A DNA stretch of 59,864 bases from an uncultured Proteiniphilum sp. (GCA_927407015.1 CAKMJT010000028.1:1-59864), one strand, 5' to 3'; positions 17,148-27,073 are shown, counted from the first letter of the stretch. Numbers and translations: made by a program. The notes: generated by a model from the letters alone, not told the origin.

Positions 17148-17622
17148 TGTTTATATGTTTAGCAATAAGTTGTAAGCTATCAGCGGACAGCGGTCAGCTT
17201 TTTAGGAGCAAGCTTTTAGCAGGCAGCGGTAAGAGGGATAGCTTTCAGCGTTCAGTTGTTGATGCTGGAAGTTTAATCCGTCCAGCGGTTTTGTTTTTAA
17301 GCTTTTGGCGATCGGCTGACCGGGTTTTCAAATTTTGACGAAAATACAAAAAAAACGGTAAAGGGAGGTCCTCTTATCTCAACTTTGTGTGAAAAACACC
17401 GTTTTGCGGCGAGATACGGTTGTGCATGTCGCGATTGCCATTGGCGGAAAGTATCTAAGCCTGTTTTATGATAGAAATGGTTTAGCCTGTTTCGCGACTG
17501 TTCCTGTGTGGAGTTACGATTGTGTATCGTCGCGACAGAGATCGCCGGAAGGGTAGTTATGATTCGTTCGATCGTTGGAAAAAATAGCTATATTTGCAGT
17601 TCCAAACCATAATTGAAGTGAG
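17148..17622. other. Divergent intergenic region with two repeat types
   Basis: 475 bp between the OPT and DPP IV genes. 17166-17250 is made of period-7 TCAGCNN-type units. 17411-17449 and 17511-17550 are an imperfect direct repeat exactly 100 bp apart (both with GAG-TACG-TTGTG and GTCGCGA); the second copy contains a small hairpin ACGAT/ATCGT. No gene seen. Confidence 0.6.
17589..17596 (+). promoter_or_regulatory. -7 promoter box for the DPP IV gene
   Basis: TATATTTG fits TAnnTTTG, 26 bp before the ATG at 17623. No convincing -33 element. Confidence 0.5.
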
Positions 17623-19782
17623 ATGAGAAGATTTCTTTTTACTGCCCTGACGGCGATAGTCCTTTTTTCCGCAGTGGCACAGAGCTATACACTCAATGAT
17701 TTGCTGAGCGGGAAGTTCAGCCCCCGCGGTGTGCCCTCCATGGTGTCGTCGCACGACGGACAGCATTATTACCAGTCCGATCCGCAGCTTACTGCCGTGA
17801 TCAAGTACGCCTACGTCTCCGGCGAAGCCGTCGACACCCTCTTCAGCACCCGCACGGCACGCAGTTGCACCTTCGACAGCTTTGAGGGGTTCCTGGTCAG
17901 CCCCGATGAGAATCGTGTGCTGCTGTACAGGGAACGTGAGCAGATCTACCGCCACTCGTTCCGTGCCAGCTATTACTACCACGACGTACGGCGTAATATG
18001 GTGCGAAAGCTCTCGGAACAGACTTCGAAACAGATGATCCCCGTCTTCTCGCCCGACAGTAAGATGGTGGCCTACGTGATCGATAACAACATCTGGCTGA
18101 CCAAGTTTGACTTCGATACCGAGTCGCAGGTGACGAAAGACGGTGAGTTGAACAAGGTGATCAACGGCGCTACCGACTGGGTTTATGAGGAGGAGTTTGC
18201 CGTGATCCGCCTGATGGAGTTCTCACCCGACAACCGGGTGCTTGCCTTCGTGCGCAGCGATGAGTCGGCCGTGAAGGAGTTCTCTTTCCAGACCTACAAC
18301 GGACAGCTCTACCCCGGCTACCACCGCTTTAAATACCCCAAGCCGGGAGAGGCCAACGCCACGGTGGAGTGCCGCGTCTTCGACATCGCTGCCAGAACGA
18401 CACGCATCATGGACCTGCCGGTAGACAGTGACAGTTACATACCCCGCATCACATTTACCGACGATCCCGACCAGCTGGCCGTGATGACTCTCAACAGGTA
18501 TCAGAACCGGTTCGATCTCTATTTCGTAAACCCCCGTTCCACCGTTGCCAGGCTGGTGCTGCGGGAAGAGAACAAGTATTATGTGGATTCGGAATGGATC
18601 AACTCCATTCATTTTCTGGGCGACAAGTTTACCTATGTCTCGGAGAGAGACGGCCACAGTCATATTTATCTGTATGGCATGTCGGGGACGCTGCAGAAAC
18701 AGCTCACCACGGGCAACTATGATGTGACCGCGCTGCTGGCAGCCGATCGGGAAACACAGACGATCTACTACGAGGCTGCCGATGAGTCGCCCCTGCGCCG
18801 TAATATCTACAGAGTCGACATCAGCAAGGGACAGGCACGGAAGCTGTCGCCGCAGCCCGGCTACAATACGGCTGCGTTCAGTGAGAGCGGTAAGTTCTTC
18901 GTCCACCGATGGACCAACGCCGCCACCCCGCCGTTGATCACCCTGCACGATGCGGCGGGTAAAGAGCTGCGCACGCTGGAGGATAACAAAGAGCTGCGGG
19001 CCACCCTCGCCGCAGCACGGCTGCCGCAAAAAGAGTTCATCACGCTGCCGGCAGCCGATGGTATCACCCAGCTGAACGGCTGGATCCTGAAGCCGGCCAA
19101 TTTTAATCCGGCGAAGAAGTATCCGGTGGTGATGGTGCAGTACAGCGGCCCCAACTCGCAACAGGTGACTGATCGTTTCGGCACGGCCTGGTACTACGCG
19201 CTGCTGCAAGAGGATATCGTGGTAGCCTCCGTCGACGGAAGGGGGACTGCTGCCCGGGGTGAGGCGTTCCGGAAGAGCACCTATTTGCACCTGGGCATCA
19301 CCGGGTCGGACGACCAGATCGCCGCGGCACGTTACCTGGGATCGCTGCCCTACATTGATAAGGACCGTATCGGTATCTGGGGATGGAGTTATGGCGGGTA
19401 TAACGTGCTGATGAGCATGAGCCGCGGCAATGGCATCTTCAGGGCAGGTGTCGCCATTGCCCCTGTCACTGACTGGCGCTTTTATGATACGGTATATGCG
19501 GAACGCTACATGCGCACGCCGCAGCAGAACAATGAGGGATACCGACAGGGTTCTCCCGTCGCGCTTGCCGGACAACTACAGGGCAGTCTGCTGCTGATTC
19601 ACGGTACGGCGGACGATAATGTGCATTTCCAGAATTCCGTAGAATATACCAGGGCGCTGATTCAGGCGGGGAAACATTTCGACATGTTTTTCTTCCCCGA
19701 CAAAGACCATTCGATCTCCGGCGGAAATGCCACCGCTTATCTTTACGAAAAAGTAATTGGTTTCTACAAGGAAAATCTGTAA
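17623..19782 (+). CDS. Dipeptidyl peptidase IV, S9B serine peptidase
   Basis: Removes N-terminal X-Pro or X-Ala dipeptides from peptides, probably in the periplasm. 719 residues: a signal peptide (1-20, ending AVAQ), a beta-propeller (DPPIV_N, about 60-450) with the substrate-anchoring WVYEEEF motif, and an alpha/beta-hydrolase domain (about 500-719). The catalytic triad is visible: Ser589 in GWSYGG, Asp664 in HGTADDNVHF and His696 in DKDHSIS, with the order and spacing of S9B enzymes. Homologues in Porphyromonas feed peptide catabolism. A strong terminator follows, so it is monocistronic. Confidence 0.96.
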   Translation: MRRFLFTALTAIVLFSAVAQSYTLNDLLSGKFSPRGVPSMVSSHDGQHYYQSDPQLTAVIKYAYVSGEAVDTLFSTRTARSCTFDSFEGFLVSPDENRVLLYREREQIYRHSFRASYYYHDVRRNMVRKLSEQTSKQMIPVFSPDSKMVAYVIDNNIWLTKFDFDTESQVTKDGELNKVINGATDWVYEEEFAVIRLMEFSPDNRVLAFVRSDESAVKEFSFQTYNGQLYPGYHRFKYPKPGEANATVECRVFDIAARTTRIMDLPVDSDSYIPRITFTDDPDQLAVMTLNRYQNRFDLYFVNPRSTVARLVLREENKYYVDSEWINSIHFLGDKFTYVSERDGHSHIYLYGMSGTLQKQLTTGNYDVTALLAADRETQTIYYEAADESPLRRNIYRVDISKGQARKLSPQPGYNTAAFSESGKFFVHRWTNAATPPLITLHDAAGKELRTLEDNKELRATLAAARLPQKEFITLPAADGITQLNGWILKPANFNPAKKYPVVMVQYSGPNSQQVTDRFGTAWYYALLQEDIVVASVDGRGTAARGEAFRKSTYLHLGITGSDDQIAAARYLGSLPYIDKDRIGIWGWSYGGYNVLMSMSRGNGIFRAGVAIAPVTDWRFYDTVYAERYMRTPQQNNEGYRQGSPVALAGQLQGSLLLIHGTADDNVHFQNSVEYTRALIQAGKHFDMFFFPDKDHSISGGNATAYLYEKVIGFYKENL

Positions 19783-19806
19783 AAGTATATACGCTGTCAT
19801 GTTCCT

Positions 19807-19845
19807 GCTGCCGGATCGTTTTTCACTGTCCGGCAGCTCTTTTTC
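19807..19845 (+). terminator. Terminator after the DPP IV gene
   Basis: Perfect 9-bp stem GCTGCCGGA / TCCGGCAGC (19807-19815 with 19829-19837), then TCTTTTTC. Confidence 0.9.
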
Positions 19846-20031
19846 TGTGCCTAAACAAAAATGACATTTTTTTGTTATTATAGGTGACTATTTCGTTAAG
19901 CAAAACCGGGAGAGTGAGAGAGTGTCTGCCGGTGGTTGTTCGTCGTTTTCAGATTCCGGCAACTTTTTAACAGAGTTATATCATTTTTTTTCAGATTTTC
20001 ACTCCTTCTGTTGTGCGGAAGGTAATCATTT

Positions 20032-21135
20032 ATGGTAGATTCATTCAGTAAACAGAGAATATTCAAAAATCCGGCATTCGGACTGATTCCGATGCTTGTA
20101 TTTTCATTCCTTATCAGCCTGACCGATTCACGGACGGCAGTGGGGACGGGGCTGGCGTTATCGCTGCTGGGCCATTTTGTGGTCACCAAGCAGAGCCGTC
20201 TCATCTATACTGTTTCTGTCGTTGCCTTTGCCATCTCTCTGTTATTGTCTTTCACCATTTTTTCGCCACTGCCCCTGATGAACCGGTTTGTGGTGGTGGA
20301 GATCGTCTTTGTCCTGTCGCTCATGTCGATGCGTCTCTCGCGGGGTAAGATCATGTCGCGGCTGGGAAGAAGAAAGAATATCATGCTGAAGAACTACCTG
20401 AAAGAGGCTTTTCGTGTTGCATTCCAGACTCAGTATGGCCTATTCACGCATCTGCTGCTTGTTTTACTGGTTTTCCTCTTCTACGGTGAGGGAGGATCGT
20501 TTGCAGAAGGGTCCTTTATCATGGCGACCTGTCAGGTTGTCCTGCTGCTGGTTATCCTGATGGAAAGCTGGCGGTTATATCTCCTGAACAGGAAGCTTCT
20601 CAGTGAGGAATGGCTGCCGGTCGTCACCGAGAGAGGAGAGGTGACGGGCAGGGTGGCTAAATCGATTACGAAAGAAATGAAGAACAAATTCATGCACCCT
20701 GTGGTGCGTGTAGCACTGATTTACAAAGGGACAATCTACCTGAAAGAGAGGGATGCTTCGCGGCTGCTGAACCCCGGTCTGCTCGATTATCCGTTTGAGA
20801 AATATATGCAGTTCAACGATGATATTGATGTGACTGTCCGGAACAGTATCGCGAAAGAATGCGGCGGCATAAACATCCCATTGCGTTTTCTGCTGAAGTA
20901 CACCTTCGAGAATGAAACCACGAAAAGGCTGATCTTCCTCTATGTGTCCGATATCGATGATGAGGAACTCTTCAACAGCCTGCCCCTGAGTGGCGGGAAG
21001 TTATGGACGGAGGCTCAGATAGAGGATAACATGGGTACCAGTATCTTCTCTGAGTGCTTCGAGCTGGAATTTGAATACCTCAAAAACACGGTGCTGCTGG
21101 CACACCAGTTCAGGAATAAGCTTAAAAATGCCTGA
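20032..21135 (+). CDS. Membrane protein with a degenerate Nudix-like C-terminal domain
   Basis: 367 residues. Six hydrophobic helices fill about 13-180 (GLIPMLVFSFLISL, AISLLLSFTIF, LLLVLLVFLFY, CQVVLLLVILMESWRLYLL). Residues about 195-300 then resemble the start of a Nudix/IPP-isomerase-like domain: VTERGEVTGRVAKSI, MHPVVRVALIYKGTIYLKER, NPGLLDYPFEKYMQFNDDID, VRNSIAKECGG. The Nudix box needs G-x5-E-x7-REUxEExGU; here the region reads DDIDVTVRNSIAKECGG and the metal-binding glutamates are missing, so catalysis is unlikely. The mixed fold call is my inference. It stands alone between two hairpins. Its role is unknown; a sensor or scaffold is conceivable. Confidence 0.55.
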   Translation: MVDSFSKQRIFKNPAFGLIPMLVFSFLISLTDSRTAVGTGLALSLLGHFVVTKQSRLIYTVSVVAFAISLLLSFTIFSPLPLMNRFVVVEIVFVLSLMSMRLSRGKIMSRLGRRKNIMLKNYLKEAFRVAFQTQYGLFTHLLLVLLVFLFYGEGGSFAEGSFIMATCQVVLLLVILMESWRLYLLNRKLLSEEWLPVVTERGEVTGRVAKSITKEMKNKFMHPVVRVALIYKGTIYLKERDASRLLNPGLLDYPFEKYMQFNDDIDVTVRNSIAKECGGINIPLRFLLKYTFENETTKRLIFLYVSDIDDEELFNSLPLSGGKLWTEAQIEDNMGTSIFSECFELEFEYLKNTVLLAHQFRNKLKNA

Positions 21136-21228
21136 TGCCGGGGGTAAGCCTGATCCCGCCTATCTGTCTTTCCGTCCCTCCACGATGTGGTACCGATACC
21201 CAAAGAGCTCCCGAACTGTTCTCAAAGC

Positions 21229-21262
21229 AACAGGCAGCTAAACTCACGTTCGGCTGCCTGTT
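21229..21262. terminator. Hairpin between convergent genes
   Basis: Perfect 10-bp stem AACAGGCAGC / GCTGCCTGTT (21229-21238 with 21253-21262), 94 bp after the stop at 21135. The T-tract behind it is poor, so it is a weak terminator or only an mRNA end structure. The rest of 21263-21418 has nothing recognisable. Confidence 0.45.
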
Positions 21263-21418
21263 CATCGTTTAAATATAAAAAAGAAAAAAGTTATCTGTAA
21301 TCAGTTCTCACAACTGTTTGTATATACGTTTATTTTTGTTTCATCTATTCCGTCTGATGCCCTGAACCTCCATCCTGTTCAACGGGAATCCATCTCCATG
21401 TATCCTGTACCACCGCTG

Positions 21419-21925
21419 TTATTCTTCCTCAACGGGAATATCTGGATCCTTCCTGAGTGTATTCGACAATTTTGAAAAGGAATTGAAATCGATCTTCCCC
21501 GATACCGTGATGATGGTCAGCTTGCTGTTTTCATCGAGCGAGATGAGGATGAGGTCCTGTTTATCTTCGTCCTCCTTCTTCATCCATACGGAAATTTTGG
21601 AATCTTTTTCGTTGACCGACACCACCTCTTCATAATCGCTGAACGCTTCGGTGACCAGCTCATTCGCCTTTTGGAAGTAGTACCTGGCATCTTTCGCATT
21701 CTCACTGCTCACGATCCGTATGCTTTTCAGCTCCCGGAATGCATTCTTCAGCTCTTCATCCTCCGTATTCGCGGCCATCTTGTCGAGCATCGTTTTCCCT
21801 ATATTCACATTGTTCAGCGGCCGGTTCTCCTCGCTGTATCTCTCGATGAACTGCGTAATGAAACCGTTCGCCAAGAGGGATGCGGATGACAACAGGACAA
21901 TCATGATCAATATGGTTTTTCTCAT
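21419..21925 (-). CDS. DUF4252-domain protein, last gene of the ECF operon
   Basis: 168 residues with a cleavable signal peptide (1-19, MIVLLSSASLLANG), so exported. DUF4252 features: NVNIGKTMLDKMA, LKSIRIVSSEN, FQKANELV, the tail VSGKIDFNSFSKLSN. It overlaps the anti-sigma gene by 4 bp and is the third gene after the sigma factor. DUF4252 proteins are often found beside ECF sigma factors in Bacteroidetes; their function is not established. Confidence 0.85.
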   Translation of the reverse strand: MRKTILIMIVLLSSASLLANGFITQFIERYSEENRPLNNVNIGKTMLDKMAANTEDEELKNAFRELKSIRIVSSENAKDARYYFQKANELVTEAFSDYEEVVSVNEKDSKISVWMKKEDEDKQDLILISLDENSKLTIITVSGKIDFNSFSKLSNTLRKDPDIPVEEE

Positions 21926-22536
21926 ATGCTGCCCTCCCTTTTACCGATTGAGAGGATGGTTCCCCCTTGTGGTGTGCCATCGTCCGTCGCAACGGGTGTG
22001 ATGGAGTCGGCGGTCACCTCATCGAGACCGAGTGAATCGAGGGTAGACCAGTCGATATCGAGATCGTCGATGGTACGGATGGTCTGGATCGACGCTTCCT
22101 CACTCATCCGGAGGGCATCGGAGAGCTTCTCCAGTGCGTATGTCGCCTGCTGGAGGGCTGCGTTTGGGTCATCGTAGGTCTCCACAAACCAGGGCTTGTT
22201 GTGCTGCCGGGTGATGAAGAAGAGGCTGATGCCCAGTCCCCCGATCAGCAGGACCGATGCCGCGATGCGGAGCAGGGGAGCGAAGATACGTATGGTGACA
22301 TATCTTTTCCGGTCGGCTTCTTTCAGCAATGTTTCCAGACGCTTGTCGAAACCGGCACTCAACGTGACCGACTGTTCCTTTTCTACATAGGTGAAGAGGG
22401 AGGCATACTGTTCCAGTTCTTCAGGCAGGCCGGGCTGGGAGAAATACGCCCGTAGCTCCTTCTCTTCCTGAACGGATGTCTCACAGTTCCAGTACTTGTT
22501 GAGCAATGTTTCTATATGTCTGTTATGATTCACCAT
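21922..22536 (-). CDS. Probable membrane anti-sigma factor
   Basis: 204 residues with one transmembrane helix (about 90-108, RIAASVLLIGGLGISLFFIT). The N-terminal cytosolic part (HIETLLNKYWNCETSVQEEKELRAYF) is the short helical sigma-binding head seen in many Bacteroidetes anti-sigma factors. The outer part is acidic (DDLDIDWSTLDSLGL). It overlaps the sigma-factor gene by 14 bp and the DUF4252 gene by 4 bp, so all three are translated together. The anti-sigma role rests on layout and topology, not on a named domain. Confidence 0.75.
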   Translation of the reverse strand: MVNHNRHIETLLNKYWNCETSVQEEKELRAYFSQPGLPEELEQYASLFTYVEKEQSVTLSAGFDKRLETLLKEADRKRYVTIRIFAPLLRIAASVLLIGGLGISLFFITRQHNKPWFVETYDDPNAALQQATYALEKLSDALRMSEEASIQTIRTIDDLDIDWSTLDSLGLDEVTADSITPVATDDGTPQGGTILSIGKREGSI

Positions 22537-23035
22537 ATCCCGTTAATAAATCTTTCATTCTTTTTCTTGCCCTGAACAGGCTTACCTTTACCAGCTCTTC
22601 ACTGATGGACAGCACTTCGGCTATCTCCCTGTAACTCATCCCTTCGATCTCCCGGAGCTGGAAAACCAGTCTCTGGTTTTCGGGCAACTCCTCGATGCTT
22701 CTAAGGATGGCTGTTTGTTGTTCTTTGCGTACCATCTCCTGATGGGGCGTATGCGTGTCAACAAAATAGAGAGCCTCTTTATCGCTGTCGGGGATGACTG
22801 TCTTCCGAAGGGTGAGGGAGGCCAGTCTGTCGAGCGCCAGGTTTTTTGTCGCCCTGAAGCAGTAGGCTTCCAGGTTTTCTATTCCGTTCCATTCCTCTTT
22901 GCGGCTCCAGAGCTTCAGCAGCAGATCCTGCAGAATATCCTCGGCCTCAGCCTGATCCTTTACAATACTATACGCCAGCCTGAAGAGTTTATCCTTCAGG
23001 GGTAAGATAATTGTATGAAATGAATCACTACTCAT
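22523..23035 (-). CDS. ECF-type RNA polymerase sigma-70 factor
   Basis: 170 residues, typical ECF size. Region 2 is seen at about 10-75 (LAYSIVKDQAEAEDILQDLLLKLW) and region 4 at about 115-165 (LPENQRLVFQLREIEGMSYREIAEVLSIS, then LVKVSLFRARKRMKDLL helix-turn-helix). Start ATG at 23035. First gene of a three-gene operon with an anti-sigma factor and a DUF4252 protein. No FecR or SusC partner is present, so this is not a glycan-uptake ECF; an envelope signal is more likely. Confidence 0.93.
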   Translation of the reverse strand: MSSDSFHTIILPLKDKLFRLAYSIVKDQAEAEDILQDLLLKLWSRKEEWNGIENLEAYCFRATKNLALDRLASLTLRKTVIPDSDKEALYFVDTHTPHQEMVRKEQQTAILRSIEELPENQRLVFQLREIEGMSYREIAEVLSISEELVKVSLFRARKRMKDLLTGYGES

Positions 23036-23077
23036 TGCTTAATGACGGTCGAGTGTCGGAAAAGTTACAGCGTGTTG

Positions 23078-23085
23078 CAAAAATA
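23078..23085 (-). promoter_or_regulatory. -7 promoter box for the ECF operon
   Basis: On the minus strand TATTTTTG fits TAnnTTTG, about 43 bp before the sigma-factor start. This suggests transcription by the housekeeping sigma factor. Confidence 0.5.
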
Positions 23086-23104
23086 TTATTTTTTTCCCAG
23101 TTTT

Positions 23105-23222
23105 CGGCTATCGGTTATCGGCAATCAGCTATCAGCAATCAGCAATCAGCAATCAGCTATCAGCAATCAGCTATCAGTTATCAGCTATCAGCAATCAGTT
23201 AACAGCAATCAGTTATCAGTTG
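23105..23222. repeat. Longest period-7 repeat tract in the window
   Basis: About 16 tandem heptamers of TCAGCAA, TCAGCTA and TCAGTTA (early units TCGGTTA, TCGGCAA) with few errors. It lies between the divergent ECF operon and the rpsL promoter. It is open in two frames by chance and encodes only repeats such as YQQSAIS. Confidence 0.95.
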
Positions 23223-23335
23223 TAAACTATAAGAAATAAGAAATAAGAAGTGAGAAATAAGAACCAGGAACTTTGAGTCAGGAACCTGGAAACCGGCAAA
23301 CCGAATAACCTTTTTAAAAAAACATGTTGAAACAC

Positions 23336-23366
23336 TTGCATATCTTCCTGATTATTTGTAATTTTG
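23336..23366 (+). promoter_or_regulatory. Promoter of the ribosomal protein supercluster
   Basis: TTG at 23336-23338 and TAATTTTG at 23359-23366 fit the -33 / -7 consensus with a 20-bp spacer, about 130 bp before rpsL. It is the best full promoter in the window. Confidence 0.7.
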
Positions 23367-23496
23367 TGCCGTTTTTCACTCCAACTGAAAGGTTATCGGA
23401 TGATAATCAGGGCATTATTCTATGTCAAAAGAGTGAAACAGAAGGTAAACCGGGAATTATTTTAAAAAATAGAAATACGTAAAAAGAAAGCAGAAA

Positions 23497-23916
23497 ATGC
23501 CTACAATTCAACAATTAGTAAGAACAGGACGTACCACTCTGACGGATAAAAGCAAATCGCCCGCTTTGGATTCCTGCCCGCAACGCCGCGGTGTTTGCGT
23601 GAGAGTGTATACCACTACTCCCAAGAAACCGAACTCAGCAATGAGAAAGGTAGCACGTGTACGTTTGACGAACTCGAAGGAAGTGAATGCTTACATTCCG
23701 GGAGAAGGACACAACCTGCAGGAACACTCTATCGTGCTGGTGCGCGGCGGACGGGTGAAGGACCTTCCGGGTGTACGTTATCACATTGTGCGCGGTACCC
23801 TGGATACAGCCGGTGTGAACGGACGTACCCAGAGACGTTCCAAGTATGGTGCGAAACGACCCAAACCGGGAGCAAAGACAGCTGCAACAGCTAAACCGGG
23901 AACAAAGAAGAAATAA
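23497..23916 (+). CDS. rpsL: 30S ribosomal protein S12
   Basis: 139 residues. S12 sits at the decoding centre and controls translational accuracy. The core is highly conserved: [44 protein letters not shown]. Lys43 and Lys88, the usual streptomycin-resistance positions, are both wild type, so no resistance is predicted. The C-terminus has an extra Lys/Ala/Thr-rich tail (about 125-139). First gene of the supercluster. It is preceded by an unrelated ECF operon, not by rpoBC. Confidence 0.98.
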   Translation: MPTIQQLVRTGRTTLTDKSKSPALDSCPQRRGVCVRVYTTTPKKPNSAMRKVARVRLTNSKEVNAYIPGEGHNLQEHSIVLVRGGRVKDLPGVRYHIVRGTLDTAGVNGRTQRRSKYGAKRPKPGAKTAATAKPGTKKK

Positions 23917-24077
23917 TCTTTTCCCGCATTGCACTGTATTAAAGAGAAGAATTAAAATTATAAAATCGCTGTTGAAATTTTTGGATACGCTACTTATTAC
24001 AGGTTGAGTAAATAAACTCGGAGGAGTTTGTTGAAGACAGTTTAACGGCAACCAAACAACACAAAATTTTTTAAACA

Positions 24078-24554
24078 ATGAGAAAAACAAAACCGAAGAA
24101 AAGACAGGTTCTCCCTGATCCTGTTTATGGTGATGTAAGGGTGACAAAGTTTGTTAACCACCTTATGTATGACGGTAAGAAAAGTATCTCCTATGATATT
24201 TTCTATACTGCATTGGAAAATGTAAAGGCTAAACTGCCTAACGAAGAAAAGTCAGCTCTCGAGATATGGAAAGCTGCTCTCGATAATATTACCCCTCAGG
24301 TGGAAGTGAAGTCGCGCCGTGTTGGCGGAGCTACATTTCAGGTTCCTACAGAAATCCGACCGGAAAGAAAAGAATCCGTTTCAATGAAAAACCTCATTTT
24401 GTACGCACGCAAAAGAGGAGGTAAAACAATGGCCGACAAGCTGGCTGCCGAGATCGTGGATGCATTCAACGGTCAGGGTGGTTCTTTCAAGCGGAAAGAG
24501 GACATGCACAGAATGGCAGAAGCGAACCGTGCTTTTGCTCACTTTAGATTTTAA
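24078..24554 (+). CDS. rpsG: 30S ribosomal protein S7
   Basis: 158 residues, normal size. S7 starts assembly of the 30S head and contacts tRNA in the E site. Typical sequence: [64 protein letters not shown]. It follows rpsL by 161 bp, an AT-rich gap in which I see no strong terminator, and precedes fusA by 21 bp. Confidence 0.98.
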   Translation: MRKTKPKKRQVLPDPVYGDVRVTKFVNHLMYDGKKSISYDIFYTALENVKAKLPNEEKSALEIWKAALDNITPQVEVKSRRVGGATFQVPTEIRPERKESVSMKNLILYARKRGGKTMADKLAAEIVDAFNGQGGSFKRKEDMHRMAEANRAFAHFRF

Positions 24555-24575
24555 CAAAGATAGAAGGTAATAAAG

Positions 24576-26705
24576 ATGGCTAAGGGTTTAAAAGAGACAT
24601 TAAAATACACTCGTAACATTGGCATCATGGCTCACATCGATGCCGGCAAGACCACCACGTCGGAGCGTATCCTGTATTATACAGGGTTGACGCACAAGAT
24701 CGGCGAGGTTCATGACGGCGCTGCGACCATGGACTGGATGGAGCAGGAGCAGGAACGTGGGATCACCATCACCTCTGCTGCTACCACGACGAACTGGAAA
24801 TATGATGATCAGACATACAAGATAAATTTGATTGACACCCCGGGACACGTGGATTTCACGGTTGAGGTGGAGCGTTCGCTGCGCGTGCTGGATGGTGCCG
24901 TGGCAACGTTTTGTGCTGTGGGGGGCGTGGAGCCGCAGTCGGAGACTGTCTGGCGCCAGGCCGATAAATACAAGGTTCCCAGAATAGGATACATTAACAA
25001 GATGGACCGTTCGGGAGCCAATTTCTTCGATGTGGTGCGTCAGGTGAAAGAGATGCTGGGTGCCAACGCGTGCCCCATCCAGATACCCATCGGTGCAGAA
25101 GAGACATTTAAGGGGGTGATCGACCTGGTGTCGATGAAAGCGCTTTACTGGCATGATGAGACCATGGGTGCCGACTATGATATCGTGGATATACCCGCCG
25201 ATCTGCTGGAAGAAGCACAGGAATGGCGCGAGAAGATGCTCGAGACTATCGCTGAGTGCGATGATGTGTTGATGGAGAAGTTCTTCGACGCTCCCGGGAC
25301 CATCACGGAAGAGGAGATCAGGAGAGCCATCAGAAAAGGCACCTTGTCGATGCAGATCAATCCGATGATCTGTGGATCCTCGTTTAAGAACAAGGGAGTA
25401 CAGACACTGCTCAATGCCGTTTGTGCCTACCTGCCCAGTCCCCTCGATACCGAAGCGATCACCGGTGTGGACCCCGACGATACAGAGAAGGAGCTCCTGC
25501 GCCATCCCGATCCGGAAGAACCGATGTGTGCGCTGGCATTCAAGATTGCCACAGACCCCTTCGTGGGACGTCTCTGTTTCTTCCGTGTTTATTCGGGAGA
25601 GATTGAAGCAGGGTCGTATGTCTACAACCCCCGTTCAGGAAAGAAAGAACGTATCTCCCGTCTGTTCCAGATGCACTCCAACAAGCAAAACCCGAAAGAG
25701 TTTATCGGTACGGGTGACATTGGTGCCGGCGTAGGATTCAAGGATATCCGTACGGGTGACACCCTGTGCGACGAGAAGCATCCGATTATCCTGGAAGCGA
25801 TAGACTTCCCCGATCCTGTGATCGGTATCGCTGTGGAACCCAAAACGCAGAAAGACCTGGACAAACTGTCCACCGGACTGGCTAAGCTGGCCGAAGAAGA
25901 TCCGACCTTCACGGTGAAAACCGATGAGGATACGGGACAAACAGTGATCTCCGGTATGGGTGAGCTTCACCTCGAGATCATCATCGACCGTCTGAAACGC
26001 GAGTTCAAGGTGGAAGCCAACCAGGGCCGTCCGCAGGTTTCCTACAAGGAGGCCATCACGAAGCCGGTTGAGTTGCGGGAGACCTACAAGAAACAGACCG
26101 GAGGTCGTGGTAAATTCGCCGATATGATTGTGCGTGTGGAACCCGCCGACAAGGATTTTGAAGGTGATCTGCAGTTTGTGGACGAGGTGAAGGGCGGAAA
26201 TATTCCCAAAGAATATATCCCCTCCATCCAGAAAGGTTTCCACCGTGCCATGAAGAATGGTGTGCTTGCCGGTTACGCTATCGACAAACTGAAAGTGACG
26301 GTACTGGATGGTTCTTTCCACCCGGTTGACTCCGACCAGTTGTCGTTTGAGATATGCGCCATGCAGGCGTTCAAGCATGCCGCCGAAAAAGCAGCCCCCG
26401 TATTGCTGGAGCCGATCATGAAGGTGGAAGTGGTAACCCCGGAAGAGAGTATGGGAGATGTGATCTCCGATTTGAACAAACGCCGCGGTCAGGTGGAAGG
26501 AATGGAATCGAACCGTTCCGGTGCACGTGTAGTGAAAGCCAAAACGCCCCTGTCGGAGATGTTCGGTTATGTCACCACGCTGCGTACCATCACCTCGGGA
26601 CGTGCCACGTCGACCATGTCGTTCTCGCATTTTGAAGAAGTCTCTTCTTCCATCGCTAAACAAGTATTAACCGAAGTCAAAGGTCGTGTAGATTTGATCA
26701 AATAA
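24576..26705 (+). CDS. fusA: Elongation factor G
   Basis: GTPase that drives translocation on the ribosome. 709 residues. G1 motif AHIDAGKT at 19-26, G3 DTPGHVDF at about 89, G4 NKMD, then EF-G domains II to V, with the domain IV loop region near [14 protein letters not shown] and the domain V end MSFSHFEEV. Cytosolic. Lies between rpsG (21 bp) and rpsJ (12 bp). tufA, which follows fusA in many bacteria, is absent here, as is usual for Bacteroidetes. Confidence 0.98.
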   Translation: MAKGLKETLKYTRNIGIMAHIDAGKTTTSERILYYTGLTHKIGEVHDGAATMDWMEQEQERGITITSAATTTNWKYDDQTYKINLIDTPGHVDFTVEVERSLRVLDGAVATFCAVGGVEPQSETVWRQADKYKVPRIGYINKMDRSGANFFDVVRQVKEMLGANACPIQIPIGAEETFKGVIDLVSMKALYWHDETMGADYDIVDIPADLLEEAQEWREKMLETIAECDDVLMEKFFDAPGTITEEEIRRAIRKGTLSMQINPMICGSSFKNKGVQTLLNAVCAYLPSPLDTEAITGVDPDDTEKELLRHPDPEEPMCALAFKIATDPFVGRLCFFRVYSGEIEAGSYVYNPRSGKKERISRLFQMHSNKQNPKEFIGTGDIGAGVGFKDIRTGDTLCDEKHPIILEAIDFPDPVIGIAVEPKTQKDLDKLSTGLAKLAEEDPTFTVKTDEDTGQTVISGMGELHLEIIIDRLKREFKVEANQGRPQVSYKEAITKPVELRETYKKQTGGRGKFADMIVRVEPADKDFEGDLQFVDEVKGGNIPKEYIPSIQKGFHRAMKNGVLAGYAIDKLKVTVLDGSFHPVDSDQLSFEICAMQAFKHAAEKAAPVLLEPIMKVEVVTPEESMGDVISDLNKRRGQVEGMESNRSGARVVKAKTPLSEMFGYVTTLRTITSGRATSTMSFSHFEEVSSSIAKQVLTEVKGRVDLIK

Positions 26706-26717
26706 CATAATATATTT

Positions 26718-27023
26718 ATGAGCCAAAAAATCAGAATTAAACTGAAATCTTACGATTATAGCCTGGTGGACAAATCGGCCGAAAAAATCGTGAAAACCGT
26801 AAAAGCTACGGGTGCAGTGGTCAGCGGTCCCATTCCGTTGCCTACACACAAGCGCATCTTTACTGTCAACCGTTCGACCTTCGTGAACAAGAAATCACGT
26901 GAGCAGTTCGAACTGGCTTCTTTCAAACGCTTGATCGATATTTACAGCTCTACGGCCAAAACCGTTGACGCCCTGATGAAGCTTGAGTTGCCCAGCGGTG
27001 TGGAAGTAGAGATTAAAGTGTGA
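26718..27023 (+). CDS. rpsJ: 30S ribosomal protein S10
   Basis: 101 residues, full length. S10 is in the 30S head and in other bacteria also binds NusB in antitermination. Conserved parts: [47 protein letters not shown]. First of the S10-operon genes, joined here to the str genes by a 12-bp gap. Confidence 0.98.
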   Translation: MSQKIRIKLKSYDYSLVDKSAEKIVKTVKATGAVVSGPIPLPTHKRIFTVNRSTFVNKKSREQFELASFKRLIDIYSSTAKTVDALMKLELPSGVEVEIKV

Positions 27024-27073
27024 GAAAAAGCTGAAAAGCTAAGTACTATCTATTAATAATAAACAACAGAGAA

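Noticed and set aside
17147..17338. Plus-strand ORF of 63 codons after the OPT gene start
   Set aside because: It is built from period-7 repeat sequence and has no protein features.
18223..19575. Long minus-strand ORF (450 codons) opposite DPP IV
   Set aside because: It lies fully inside a certain gene with complete catalytic triad and has no recognisable domain; a codon-bias shadow.
23105..23222. CRISPR-like array
   Set aside because: The repeat is a continuous 7-bp tandem without unique spacers, and no cas genes are present.
23497..23916. Streptomycin resistance through rpsL
   Set aside because: Lys43 and Lys88 are both wild type.
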